Source: Nymphalis io
Taxonomy: Eukaryota > Arthropoda > Insecta > Lepidoptera > Nymphalidae
Length of the DNA: 64,000 nucleotides
Assembly (NCBI RefSeq): GCF_905147045.1
Contig: NC_065918.1
Location: forward strand, 7,006,001-7,070,000
Direction: 5' to 3'
The notes under the pieces are model-generated. The model saw only the letters and a program-made list of their open reading frames with translations, made no database searches and was not told the DNA's origin. The stretch's first letter is position 1, and each line of letters begins with the position of its first letter. This document shows positions 31,842 through 43,766 of the stretch, in pieces. A program made the translations under genes and the position numbers.

Positions 31842-34250
31842 ATTTTTTGTTTTTTTTTACGCTGGAAAAACGCATTACGCGTTTCCCCCACGGGAACAGT
31901 GGGAGGTATGTGAGGCTCGCCGATGTCCGAGGCGCCGAGTGCGCCCCGAACAACGGAATACCCACTAAAAACCAGCGGTTCCCTTTCCGTCATAACGAGG
32001 AGCGCCACGGGATCGCTTGCGCATGCTACCGCGACGCTCTGACGGGTGGCCTGCGTAAGCAGGCCTCCATTCTCTATGGGGATTACCAGGGTACTGAGAA
32101 CCCCCTAGTCCCAGCGACGCCTATTGCGGCGGAGGGAGAAGGTGCGCATAGCGCCTCATTCTTCTCCCCAGTCTTCTTCGGCGGAGCAGGTTTGCAGCGG
32201 CGTCCTCTTCCTGCTTCCACTCCGCGGCCTCTTTCTGCGACATTACATTTTCACAGAAGGAGACCATTTCCGACCAACACTCATCGGTGTGTTGCGCCGT
32301 GTCGGTTGGCGCACCACACTCGTGGCAGGAAGGTGACATTTCCCGCCGTGCTATCTTGTGCAGGTACTTACCGAAGCAGCCGTGCCCGGTAAATACCTGC
32401 GTTAACCTAAACGAGAGCGTGCTTCGTTTTCTATTGATCCAGCGATTTAAGTGGGGGCGTACCGCCTCCACTGTCGCCAGGCCCGCTGTGGGGGACCTCA
32501 GATCTTCCTCCCATCGGGCTATCAGGGCTTGCTGGGCTAGAGCCCTGATCCGCCCGACATCCGCCGACACTGGACGGTCGCCGCGGTCTCTCGCCTCGGC
32601 CCGGAAGCGGTACACCTCTGCGAGCACCTCCGCCTGGAGTTCCCAGGGCGGATCGCGCGAGGAGCGTCGCCGCTGTCCAAGACACCGTACGATACCCTCT
32701 TATCGCTCTTACCGCTATGACCCTCTGCGGCCTCCGCAGGAGGGCCCGGTTGTGAGCAGTGAGCGCATCGACCCATATCGGGGCACCGTACAGTGCCATC
32801 GACCTCACTACGCCAGCACAGAGGCGCCGACATAGCGATCCCGGTCCTCCCACGTTGGGTAGGAGGCGACCTAAGGCGGCAGCTGTGTTGATGAGCTTCG
32901 GGCCGAGTTGCACGAAGTGCTGTCTGAAGCTCCATCGCCCGTCCAGGATCAAGCCCAGATACTTAATCTGGGCCTGCACCTTGATCGCCGTCCCGTGGAC
33001 GGTGATACTCGCCCCCCGAGGGGGGCCTCTCCGTGGACCGTGGAAGAGGAGAGCCTCCGTTTTGGATATAGAGACTCTCAGGCCCAGCATTTTCATTCGG
33101 TCCACGGTCAAAGTTGTTCCAACTTCGGCCAGGCGGGCCGCCTCCCCAAAGTCCCGCCCCGTCGCGGTAATGAGGGTGTCGTCTGCGTAACAGAAAATCC
33201 TCATACCGGGAAGGACGGGTGCCTTCAGAAGCCAATCAAAACCGACGTTCCACAGAATTGGGCCGAGGACCGACCCCTGTGGAACGCCGCAGCCTACCCG
33301 ATGCCGGACCAACTTCCCGTCGCCTCCTGCCCATACGACCTCCCTGTCCTGGAGGTACGCCTCCAACAGTCTCCTCAGATAGATCGGCACCCCTTGGTAT
33401 CGGAGTGCCTCCCTGATCGTCTCGAATGGGAGACTGTTAAAGGCGTTTGCAACGTCTAACGACACCGCCAGGACCACTTGCCCCTGGGCCACTGCTTCCG
33501 TGGTCCGAGTCTTCAGGGCGTTCAAGGCGTCGATCGTTGAACGGCTCGCCCTGAACCCGAACTGAGCCTCCGAGAGACCCGGACCGGCCTCGTCGAGGTG
33601 TTGAACGAGACGAGCTGCGAGAATCTTCTCAAACAATTTGCCCGTCTCGTTCAGCAGCACTATCGGCCTATATGCCGAAGAGGAGCCTGATGCCCGCCCC
33701 TCCTTTGGCAAGAGCACCAACTTCCCTTGCTTCCAAGGCTTCGGAAATTGCCCACTGCGCAGACATTCGTTGAACAGCTCCCGAAGCCTTGTACCTAGGT
33801 ATTCCAGGGAATCGCACAGAACACGTCCTGGAATACCGTCCGGACCCGGCGCCGTGTTTTTGGTCCTCAAGCGGCCTAGGGCCATCTCCATTTCTCGCTC
33901 CGTGATCAATGGTGGAGCCACTAGGTCTTCTATCACAGAGCGAGGGGCCATCTGTGGAGGGACAAACTCGCCTGGGTGGGGAAACAGTTCCCCGATCAGG
34001 CGCAGAACGAGTTCCGGCGGCAGAGTCTCCGTCACGGGGGTAGTTTGGGTGTGGAATTTTCCGCGAACCCCTCGATATGCTCGCCCCCATGGGCTTCGGT
34101 TGAGGCTCACCAGCAGCTCTTCCCTCGCCTTCTCTTTGGCCCGACTTATTGCCAGCTGCAGGTCCTTTTTTAGCTGGCGGTAAGCGGCCAAAAGCTGTCC
34201 CTCCAGGTCCACATCGAGGCCGTTGCGTCTTCGACAGCGGACGTAGGCCC
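31842..34250 (-). mobile_element. 5'-truncated R1-clade LINE
   Basis: A GC-rich block in AT-rich DNA, flanked by the 14-base direct repeat AAATATCTTAAGCC at 31828-31841 and 34251-34264. On the - strand it ends in an A-rich tail (31842-31859). Only the reverse transcriptase part and the C-terminal Cys/His motif are present, so the 5' half was lost on insertion. It lies outside rDNA. It separates copies D and E together with the RTE beside it. Confidence 0.93.
32121..34250 (-). pseudogene. R1-clade reverse transcriptase with C-terminal zinc motif, one frameshift
   Basis: On the - strand the frame is open from the truncation point. Reverse transcriptase blocks are in order: TKNTAPGPDGIPGRVL, YRPIVLLNETGKLFEKILAA, SEAQFGFRASRSTIDALN, VSLDVANAFNSLPFETI, GCGVPQGSVLGPILWNVGFD and catalytic FCYADDTL. 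Motif A keeps its Asp. The main frame ends at about 32431, but the proper continuation is in another frame from about 32650 (WELQAEVLAEVYRFRAEARD), where a one-base shift must have happened. This second frame holds the Cys/His motif CHECGAPTDTAQHTDEC and stops at 32121. The endonuclease domain and ORF1 are absent. The catalytic core looks recent and intact, but the copy cannot be autonomous. Confidence 0.9.
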
Positions 34251-34450
34251 AAATATCTTAAGCCGTAAAAAAGTTTTGCTCAAAAACTTTTGCTGTTAAC
34301 GCATGGCAAATGGTGAGACGTCCTTCCAAATTAAATCAAATTTCAAAATATTCTTTATTTAAGTAGGCTCGTCAAGGCTTTTGAATTGTCATATTACAGT
34401 AATGAATTAAATATAAAGCTATCGGAAATCGGAAGAGCCGACAAGAAAAT

Positions 34451-36883
34451 CACCGTGGAATACCGGCTTAGAATAGTACTCCCCAAATCTCATTCCGTGG
34501 GTGTCGTAAGAGGCAACTGAGGGACGGGGAAAAGGGGGGATGGGCAGCAGCGTCCCTCCCATAAACAGCTTACCCCCCTACTGCACTCGCCAACACGCCT
34601 GCCCAGCGCGGCGAGTATGGCAGGGCAGAGGGTGCAAAGAATCACCGGTTCACGGCAGGCTTCCATATAAAACGATTTCACATACAACGTACAATGGACG
34701 CTCGATGAGGCTGGACCATCACCTCGCCGAATTAGAAGTAGAATAAGTCATATAAACTGGCATATACTGGGGTTATCTGAAGTCCGAAGACAGGGGGAGG
34801 ACACGATAACTCTAGAGTCCGGTAACTTACTCTACTTCCGCGAAGGTGATAACCTCTCCCAGGGTGGTGTCGGTTTTCTAGTCAAAAAGGATCTCATTAG
34901 CAGCATTGTGGAAATCAGTAGTGTGTCGAACCGGGTAGCGTACCTTGTCCTAAAACTTTCCGACAGGTACTCCCTGAAGGTCGTACAGGTATATGCGCCA
35001 ACTTCGACATACTCTGATCATGTGGGAGACTTTAATGCTAAAGTGGGAGTACAAGATCACCGCTATCTTCTAATCGAAAGTCGGACTTTACGGCTTGGGC
35101 TGCAGAAATCACAGGGGGCAAATGCTGGTAAACTTTCTCGAAGCGCAGGGTCTCTTTTTGATGAATTCTTTCTTTCAAAAGAAGTCTCAGAGGAAGTGGA
35201 CCTGGCGAAGCCCTGATAACGTGACAAGGAACGAGATAGACTTTATCATTTCGAATAAAAGGCACATATTTAGAGATGTTTCAGTGATCAACAGGTTTAA
35301 TACCGGATGTGATCACCGCTTGGTTCAAGGCACTCTAAATATCGACTTCAAAGCTGAAAGATCGAGAATGATGAGGTCTACTCTCCAACCTCTCAAGATC
35401 CATGCTCCAAGCTGCTCAAGGCTCCGAAAAGTTCCAAATGGAACTTCGAAATCAATTCACCGCGTTGGAAACCGTAAGCAGCATCGATGAGAAAACCGAC
35501 ACGTTGGTCAAAATACTGCAAAACACACCCCGCAAGTGTTTTCCGCCACAGAGAAGAGACAACGCACCAAAACTCATCGAGCTCATGAGAAAACGACGAG
35601 AACTACCATCGTTTTTGTCAGATAAGGCCTTAAACCGAACAATAAAAACGCTGACGCGACGCGTCGGACGACGACGCCGGAAGATGACAGAATCACAACA
35701 GAGTTGCTTAAGGCAGGCGGGACTCCAGTCCTGAAAGAGCTAGCAAGCCCTTTAATTCCGTCATCCAACATGGCAAGACCCCGGAAAGGTGGAGCGGGAG
35801 TGAGGTGGTGCTGTTTTTAAAGAAAGATGATTAAACCTTCTTGAAAAACTACAGACCCATCTCTCTTCTGAGTCACGTGTATAAGCTGTTCTCAAGAGTC
35901 GTCACTAACCGTCTCGCCAGACGACTTGATGAGTTCCAGCCCCCAGAGCAAGCCGGCTTTCGATCAGGCTACAGCACCGTGGACCACATCCATACTGTTC
36001 GGCAGATTGTGCAGAAGATTGAAGAGTACAATCAGCCGCTGTGTATGGCATTTGTGGACTACGAGAAAGCCTTCGACTCCATCGAAATCTTGGCAGTGCT
36101 CGACTCATTGCAGAGATGTCATATCGACTGGAGATATATCGAGGTACTGATATGTCTGTACAACGCCGCTACAATTACTGTCCACATCCAGGACTGTAAG
36201 ACGAAGGCGATCCAACTGCGCAGAGGGGTGAGACAGGGGGATGTAATATCCCCGAAACTGTTGACCAATGCGTTGGAAGACGATTTCAAGACGCTGGATT
36301 GGACTGGGTATGGAGTTAATGTAAATGGCGAGTACATCTCACACCTTCGATTTGCCAATGATATCGTCATGATAGCAGAGTCGCTGGAACAACTCACCGA
36401 AATGCTGCGTAGCCTAGGCGAGTCTTCCCGGTGTGTCGGTCTCGGTATGAACTTGGACAAGACCAAGGTCATGTTCAATAGGCATGTCGTGCCGGGACCG
36501 ATATACGTCGAGGGGAAACCTCTCGAAGTTGTTAGTGAATATACCTACCTAGGACAGATAATACAAGTCGGTAGGAACAACTTCGAGAAGGAAGCCGATC
36601 GAAGAATTCGCTTGGGATGGGCAGCATTTGGCAACCTTCGTCAAGTCTTCAAGTCGTCTATACCGCAATGTTTGAAGACGAAAGTCTTCAACCAATGCGT
36701 CTAACCTGCCATGACATACGGTGCCAAAACATGAACACTAACTGAGGGACTAGTCCACAAATTCAAAGGTGGCGGGCACCAACTGGATGCGGAAGGCGGA
36801 GGACAGGGAGCTTTGGCGCACCTTGGGAGAGGCCCATGTTCAGCAGTGGACAATGATTGGCTGTTGATGATGATGATGATGAA
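34451..36883 (+). mobile_element. Second RTE-clade LINE, decayed
   Basis: Same family as the element at 6707-9705, with closely matching DNA over most of its length. It starts near CACCGTGGAATACCGGCTTA, ends in a TGA repeat at about 36866-36882, and is flanked by the direct repeat AAGAAAAT (34443-34450 and 36884-36891). Relative to the first copy it has lost about 70 bases in the endonuclease, about 330 bases before the reverse transcriptase and about 255 bases near the 3' end. It retains the 175-base stretch the first copy lacks. Confidence 0.9.
34620..36866 (+). pseudogene. RTE endonuclease-reverse transcriptase, multiply broken, catalytic Asp lost
   Basis: Fragments of the endonuclease (NGRSMRLDHHLAELEVE, then VGDFNAKVGVQD) and reverse transcriptase (NYRPISLLSHVYKLFSRVV, AFVDYEKAFDSIEI, GVRQGDVISPKLL) are readable in different frames. 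The catalytic FADD of the first copy reads FAND here (about 36352-36363), replacing one of the two metal-binding Asp residues. The longest open part is 35841-36704. The downstream segment SRCVGLGMNLDKTKVMFN is present here and deleted in the first copy. The C-terminal region is mostly lost. It is clearly inactive. Confidence 0.88.
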
Positions 36884-36891
36884 AAGAAAAT

Positions 36892-39540
36892 TAATAGTTA
36901 CTCATTACCACCTTTTTAATTATAGAATCATTCAAATACAGTAAAAGGATGATGCAAGTAAATGTATGAATTTTGGTACCATAAAATAATCATAAAGTAA
37001 AAATATGCATAAAGCATAGTTCCCTTAGAAGTAGTAGTCGTAGCAGTAACTCGTAATATTTTTGAACTGCTGGTTTGAATTCTATAGTATTAGTGTAAGT
37101 TATATTTAATAACATGAAGCGTTTACAATTAATATGTTTTTTTTATATATAAGGATTTTTATTTTGTAACAGTTAATATTAGCTCTTTTCAAATTCAAAA
37201 AAATTTCAAAAAATTCAAAAATAAAAATAATCACAGTCGTGTAACGAGAGTTATCTATAAAAGAAAGGTACACGGTATCGTAGACTTTATTGTAGTCATT
37301 TTGGAAACCTACTTTCTTTTACAAGATCTTTATGTATTTTTTATAGTTTTGCTGTTCGCTACACGTCGGCATATATCTAAAAAAATATGCAACAAACTGT
37401 ATATGTTTGTTTTAAAACTATATGTTAAATTAAAATTAAGGTTGCGTATTCATTTTGTAGTTCTGAGTGGAAACAAAAAAAACTAATAAAACTTATGAAA
37501 TAGGGAAGATGTACAAAAATAAATATTTTGCAATCGGAGCGATTTTTCAAACGCAGTCTTAACAATATATATCAATATACTAGGAGACATGGACATAAAT
37601 ATATACTGTAATAATTATAACTTTTGATGAAAATTAATTATCCAAATTAACGCAAAATGAGACGTGGTTAGGCAGTACAAGTAAGTAAGTAAAAAAAACA
37701 AACATTAAATTCACATAGATTGCATGAAAATTGCAAATTTAAGATGATTATAAACCGCCGCTGACTTATCCGTTATCGCAGCGCTCTCTGCAAGAATATT
37801 TATAATCTCTATTGTATAGAGTAAACAGCAAATATGTTCTAAATTAAATATAATAAATCAATATATAAATTTATATATTTTACCGCTTAAACAAGCTTCA
37901 CAAAAATAATTAATTATTTTCGACCAAAATTTTCATATAAATCCCATTAAAAAATACCCGTACACGGCTTGCTTGTTAATAATTCAGAGGCTTCTAAAGC
38001 AGACGAATGTAAGTGAGAAGTTGTATTGGTAGGTATTTTACCTAAGAAAATTCAAAAGCATTAGATGTGTCCCATCATGAATTTACATATTTCTTTTCTA
38101 AGTTTAATTAAGCGGGCAAAATTTTCTTTTAAGGTGTACAGCAAACAATATTAAATACATTTCAAGTACTTTTAATACGTGTGGATTCAGGGTTCAATGG
38201 AACTGTCAACACAATAGTTCAATACAAGTAAAATAAATTTAAATAAAGTATCTTTGCGAGGAAAGTCCAGTAGAGGGAAAGAGAGAGAAGAACTTCTATG
38301 GGCCATCGTGTTCATCGGGAAGAAACTCCGAGCAGTTCTCGGGAGTTGACCCTTTGCTATGCTCGTCAACGCTCACTTTGAACAGTTCGGTAGGTAAGTT
38401 CGTTTTCTGGGCAACTATTGAGTTGAGATTGTTGTATTTTAATATTTTCATTCATCATTAGTGATGAAGAAAAATTTTTTTAGAAAACATGCTTGGGTCG
38501 AATTGAATCAGCAATATGAACAACTAACGCACTTGGACAGCGTAATCAAATAAGTTTCATCGAATTTAAGAGGATATAAAGCAAGCCCATCAGTAGCACA
38601 TTTAGGGTTTCCTTTCTTATTATTAACGATATTCAAAAATAGAACTATAAACATAAAATTAATATCACGACACCAAATTTGATATTTAGTTTTCACAAAA
38701 CGTTTACATAAAAATTGTTTTGTAAAAATAAACTTCAGATGAAAAACAAATTTCTATGAAAATTCTTCATAAGAAAACGAAAGCTTTTCGCAATCATGAT
38801 TTACTTTTAAAAGTTTGTATTTCAAGAAATATTTATCCGCCGCCGCTGTTATCCATACTAAAGTGACCGTTGCGCAAAATTAATTAAAATCCCATTTCTA
38901 GTACTCCATAAAATATTGAAATTTCCAAATGAAACCAAACAATGACCTTTGTTGAGACAAAACTTTCAAAGAATAAGTTTTGACTCAATTCCTTTATTTT
39001 GAAATGATGATATCAGATCTCGCACGTTGTTTCACCAGCTGCCTTATCTAAATTTATATAAGTCCAGCTTGTTTTAAAATATTATTTATACCAACCAATT
39101 TTAAATAAAAAGTTTGCTCTATTTTTGCAATATTGGCGAAGGTAATCTCGCCCCCCCCCCGCACTCCTCGCTAGTGCCTACAGCAGCCCGAGGCCATCCC
39201 GGCTGCCGTCTTCCTCAGGGAGGTCTATTATGCAAGTAACATGTGAGCAGCAGCCTACTGAAACTACGACACAGTGACAATAAAAGCCTCTGGCACTTCT
39301 CCCCTCTAGTCTTCTATCAACTGCAGTTTATATCTATATATCTAGATTTAATTCTACCACGTAAAATAACAGGCTGTCATCAAATCACCGTATATTAATG
39401 GAAATATATTATTTAAATCTAGGTGCATGGAATAAATATTATTAATATGGTAATCGTTTGAGGCCCCAGGTGAACATGTAGCGCACCGTACAAGGGATGC
39501 GTAGGTAAAATCTATAATTTTGCTGGCTTTAGGCGCATTC
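36892..39540. other. Intergenic region between the RTE and copy E
   Basis: AT-rich sequence with no recognised gene. Two less AT-rich patches stand out: 38260-38400 and 39150-39310 (a C run, then GCACTCCTCGCTAGTGCC and GGCCATCCCGGCTGCCGTC). Neither contains a long frame. Confidence 0.5.
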
Positions 39541-39626
39541 TTAAGCACATGAAAATTCTGCCCAGGTTTGAACCCGCTTGGGATCTCCGCTTAGAATTCA
39601 CCACTTTGCCATTTTGTCTCATTTCA
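39541..39626 (-). mobile_element. SINE remnant abutting the copy E promoter
   Basis: TTAAGCACATGAAAATTCTG, CCCAGGTTTGAACCCGC and TTTGCCATTTTGTCTC are the head half of the common SINE in reverse, decayed, ending directly at the TATA-like box of copy E. Confidence 0.65.
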
Positions 39627-39806
39627 TATAAATATACATAGAAGCAATTCAGACATGCGCAGTCTAACAAATAAACCCAGGCATAGTAGCTCCGTCATCG
39701 GGACTGTGATAACGTATATTCACTGGTTTTATTTAGTTTCAGTATAAAGAAGTCATAACTCTTCAAAATGTTAAAAAATAGTGCTCTTGAGACCGATATG
39801 ACAATA
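39627..39806 (+). promoter_or_regulatory. TATA-like box and leader exon 1 of copy E
   Basis: TATAAAT at 39627-39633, GCAATTCAGACATGCGCAGT about 20 bases on, and a donor at 39807 (GTATGT). The conserved upstream ATG opens a frame of about 30 codons within the leader. Confidence 0.6.
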
Positions 39807-40132
39807 GTATGTGTTATATTAGATTCAAGTATTATTTTTTCTATATCTGACATTTTATATAAACATTTTATGTATTTTAAAACTAATATAAAATATTAAT
39901 AATTTTATTGATAAATATTTGCCTGTGCGAAAAACTTGACGCAAGTGAATTTCATTAGATAGATAGGTTGCCTTAAATTTATGCGAATTAAAAAAAAATA
40001 TTATAATAATAAAAATATAATTTTTACAATACATTATGTTTATGAGCATTGTTATTGTGTATTTAAAAAAAATTAAATACACAATAAAATTAAATGTACC
40101 TGAGCTAAAATTTCTATGAGAAATTATTGATT

Positions 40133-40265
40133 TTGTCCTACATTTCCACACCCTGAGAGGGGCGAGGGGAGGTCAACAAAGGACGCGAGGACGTTTCCAC
40201 GCAGTTTTGTGACAGAGGAGTGAAGGGGGTGGTCAATACCTGTTGAAATATTTTCTTCCATTACC
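40133..40265 (+). promoter_or_regulatory. Conserved GC-rich block in intron 1 of copy E
   Basis: CACCCTGAGAGGGGCGAGGG, GGTCAACAAAGGACGCGAGG and ACGCAGTTTTGTGAC match the other copies. Confidence 0.5.
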
Positions 40266-40362
40266 TATTATTCTAAATTGATTTTATGTTTTATATAGCC
40301 TAAGAGACTAGAACAGTTAAAAAATAAAAAGTGACATTATTTTTTTTTAGAACTCCCATACA

Positions 40363-41274
40363 ATGGATGAAGAATGTGAGCTAGACGTCATTATAGAACC
40401 AGATTTCATCAGCGAATCGTCGTCTGATGACGAAACTGAATCATCAGCTGACAATATGAGCGACTATTATTATGGTTAGATCATATTATTTATTTTAATT
40501 TATCTTTTTATTAGCTTACTAATGATTTTTGTTGTTGTTGATCATGTTTTTAACACAGATAATATCATAGCGGAGTCACTTGCGGACAACATGTTCAATC
40601 TATCGGTGGAGTCGGATCTAGAAGACGACGACGACGACTGCGATTGTAAGTAGCTGATGAAAAATATTACTATAATTAATTAAATTAAATAATTAATTTG
40701 TTCCTAATAATTTTGTAACTAAATGAAATAACTTTTACAGTGAGCCCATACGCCTCTTCTCGTGGACCACCAATTCCATTTGTATTCAACGACTATCCAG
40801 AAGATGATGCCGGAGAAATTGATCTCGATTTTAAGATAAGCAAAATTGGAGGCTTGGATCACGTGGTATTGTTTTTAGTTTATCGAGGCTATTTATGAAT
40901 AAAATTTGTTTTTAATTATTTAAAAATTTAATATAAAAAAATATAATATTACAGGCCGTGAATAGCCCTATGTGGTATGCCCAAGTAAGGCCACACTTAA
41001 CACAAGAAGAACGTGAGGAATTGTGGGACAGAACTCCTTGGGTAAGGTTATGTTTACTATTAAAATTATATAAATATATATATTTTTTAAATTAATGATT
41101 ATTTGTTATTAGCTTATTTTTAGCTTCGATAATTACATTTATTAACGAATGTTTACTTTGTGTGTGCAGTCAATAAAATTTTATTGGGATGACTCCGACG
41201 AAACTGGTGCCAAAAACGCTGATTCTTCTGCTCGTTCGCAACTAAAAAATCGTTACTATATCGCACTTCTCTAA
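40363..41274 (+). CDS. Copy E: acidic small protein of the array, 171 residues
   Basis: Function unknown. Exons are 40363-40474, 40559-40645, 40741-40865, 40955-41041 and 41170-41274, in phases 1, 1, 0, 0. The start is MDEECELDV instead of the usual MSD, and exon 3 has an expanded acidic run (DLEDDDDDCD). Exon 4 has YASSRGPPIPFVFNDY and DFKISKIGGLDHV as in copies F and G. The module reads AVNSPMWYAQVRPHLTQEE, REELWDRTPW and SIKFYWDDSDE. The C-terminal tail (KNADSSARSQLKNRYYIALL) is basic-aromatic, unlike the acidic tails of G and H. The exon 2 donor is GTTAGA where most paralogues have GTGAGA, which should weaken splicing. Read-through there would stop at once at TAG. Confidence 0.8.
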
Positions 41275-41985
41275 GAGAAATACCCTTTGTTTAATGTAAA
41301 ATCATTGTGCGCCCTCAAGTTTTAACATTTTTCGGGTAGGGTGATGCGAAATTGTTATGTGTTTAGATTTTGTTTTTTAATATTGTAAAATGTTTATGAA
41401 ACGTTTCAATGAATAACTGTCAGAAACACTGGTGATTTAATTTTTTGAATATATATATTCAAAAAATATAAATATATATATATAATGTTCTGGTAAATTG
41501 TTGCCGAGAAATTATTTTATGGATAGAAGAAAAATATATTAACCACTCATGAATATACGTAATCGAATTTGGAAGATCAAATATAGCGACTGTAGGCGTT
41601 GTCATATAACTAGCAACATCATAAATTCATATGATTAATATGAAGAATTTAAAAATAATCCTAATATTAATTTATATTTAAGAGTCTATACTACGCCAGC
41701 TTAAATAAAATTTTTTCCCAGCCTGACGTCATTAGATTATTTAAAATGACTTAATATGTAAGAACATATTTAAGCATTATAATTAATCTATTAATTATAG
41801 TTTATATAAAACATTTTATTGGTGTTATTTATTTTATTGTATCAAGTTTGTTTTTAGGTTCATTAGTATATAATTCTAAATTTACTGTTTATTATTAACA
41901 ATGTGACTATTTGAAAAGTATATTTTTATTCTGCATCAAACGAAGACTTTTAGGGTTAAAACCCCAAAAATAAAAATTAAAAAAA

Positions 41986-42075
41986 AAATTGAAATAACGA
42001 ATCATAAGTCGAGTTAAGTTAATAAAAATAGACCATTATTAACTTAACTCGACTTTTGATTCGTTATTTTAATTT
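41986..42075 (+). other. Long near-perfect hairpin in the 3' region of copy E
   Basis: Two 40-base arms (41986-42025 and 42036-42075) pair with only two mismatches across a 10-base loop. The arm core is TAACGAATCATAAGTCGAGT, then TAAGTTAATAA. It lies between the copy E stop codon and its poly(A) signal, so a transcript would contain the hairpin. It could be a fold-back element or a small-RNA precursor. Confidence 0.85.
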
Positions 42076-42511
42076 AACTTACCAAATATGATTTTGAAAT
42101 CTTCCGCCTAAAATATTTTTGTATATATTTATACATCATTCATAATTCTTAGTATGTACTATGTAATATAATATTATGCATATCACACAACAGAACATAT
42201 ATATGATCTTTAATACTACTATTCAATGTTGTGTACATGGCGTGCTACTTTTCTAACATTCCAGTCTGAAGATCATCAGCTAAATGGCTACATCAGATAA
42301 TTTCTGTCTCGTCAGGAAAATAACGTAATACGTCGAATGTTTTATGTGTGGCTTAAAAAAAGTCGTACCGTACGTAGTCGTTCGTCGTAAACGTCGTATG
42401 TTTATACACTTATCATATGTAATAACAAAGTTATTCAATTTAATATTAAGTAGTTTGAAAATATTGAAATATATTATACTATAGTTATATGGACAACAAT
42501 ATTGGACTTTA

Positions 42512-42517
42512 AATAAA
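42512..42517 (+). terminator. Conserved poly(A) signal of copy E
   Basis: AATAAA, then ATATCATGTTGTTTATTTCA about 20 bases on, in the shared arrangement. Confidence 0.6.
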
Positions 42518-42877
42518 AAGCAAGAATACCTCTATATCATGTTGTTTATTTCATATATATGTAACTAACTTTATACCTCATAGTCATCACTGAGTGCCAA
42601 CAATTATACAATCTTAACTATTTTGTCAAAATATGTCTTAATCCCATAGTATAATGGCACTTATATTTAAGTAAATCAAAGTTAAGGTACCGTTAAGAAA
42701 ATATCATAGTTGACAAAAAATTATGAACCTAGTTCCGCCTAGGTAGGACACAAAGCGTCTACCTCAGTTGGTTTTCAATCTAACTTTATGCTCTTCCAAT
42801 GCTTTTGACTTCCGCTGCAACCAATCTTTTCTTTTGTCTTCAAGATTCAAATTCAAAACTATTCTGTGATATGTATC

Positions 42878-43110
42878 TTACTGGTGGTAAGGCTATGTGC
42901 AAGCTCGTCTGGGTAGGTACCACCCACTTATCAGATATTCTACCGCAAAACAGCAGTACTTAGTATTGTTGTGTTTCGGTTTGAAGGGTAAGTGAGCCAG
43001 AGTAATTACAGACACAAGGGACATAACATCTTAGTTCCCAAGGTTGATGGCGCATTGGCAATGTATGTGATGGTTAACATTTCTTTCAATGTCTATATCT
43101 AATATATAAA
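42878..43110 (-). repeat. Interspersed repeat, 'CCAATGTCTATGGGC' family, reverse orientation
   Basis: Reverse markers GGTAGGTACCACCCACTTAT, GTTGTGTTTCGGTTTGAAGG, GACACAAGGGACATAACATC and a decayed TTTCAATGTCTATATC end. Confidence 0.8.
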
Positions 43111-43137
43111 ATATCAATAGCAATAAAAAACTAAAAA

Positions 43138-43387
43138 GCCGAGATGGCCTAATAGTTAGAACGCGTGAATCATGAATCGAGAATTAACCGATGATACCGA
43201 TGTGCTTAATTTGTGTTTATAATTCATCTCGCGCTTGACGGTTAAGGAAAACATCGTGAGGAAACCTGCACGTGTATAATTTCACTGAAATTCTGCCACA
43301 AGTGTATTATATAATCCGCATTGGAGTAGCGTGGTGGAATAAGCTCCAAAACCTAGCCTAGCAGTGGGGTATTCACAGGCTGTTACT
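43138..43387 (+). mobile_element. tRNA-derived SINE, internally deleted
   Basis: The head GCCGAGATGGCCTAATAGTT and tail GCAGTGGGGTATTCACAGG are present. A stretch around the box-B region is replaced or deleted (AACCGATGATACCGATGTGC). Confidence 0.8.
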
Positions 43388-43511
43388 CATTGAATTAAAA
43401 GTCAAATTTTTTATATAAATGTAAGAAAGTCAAGGTCGTATAACTGTAACCTGTAAACTTTTTATGACCAGGGGCTGAGACTTTTGAAAATAAGATTGAG
43501 AGCATCAAACA

Positions 43512-43764
43512 CGCTGCTCCAATGTGGATTGGTGGATACACATGTGGGAGACTTTCCATCCGAGTACCGACTCATGTAGGTTTTCTTACGATGTTTTCCT
43601 TCATTGCCAACCACAAAAAGAATTATAAACAAAAATAAAAGTCATGAAAAAAAGTATAACAAAATTTAAAAAAAATAACACAAAAACAAATTCGGTGGCG
43701 CTTGAACCCGCAATCTTCGCTTGAGATTCACGTGTTCCAACCAGAGGGACATCTCGTCTCATCT
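43512..43764 (-). mobile_element. SINE remnant abutting the copy F promoter
   Basis: Reverse SINE with GCTGCTCCAATGTGGATTGG, CTTACGATGTTTTCCTTCA, GCGCTTGAACCCGCAATCTT and GACATCTCGTCTC, ending at the TATA-like box of copy F. Decay suggests it is old and was copied along with the gene unit. Confidence 0.75.
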
Positions 43765-43766
43765 CA

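Noticed and set aside
32124..34183. Long + strand frames opposite the R1 reverse transcriptase
   Set aside because: They are antisense shadows in GC-rich DNA; the - strand frame has all the reverse transcriptase motifs.
31828..34264. Insertion of R1 in a 28S rRNA gene
   Set aside because: Flanks are AT-rich and show no rRNA sequence; the 14-base duplication is unrelated to rDNA.
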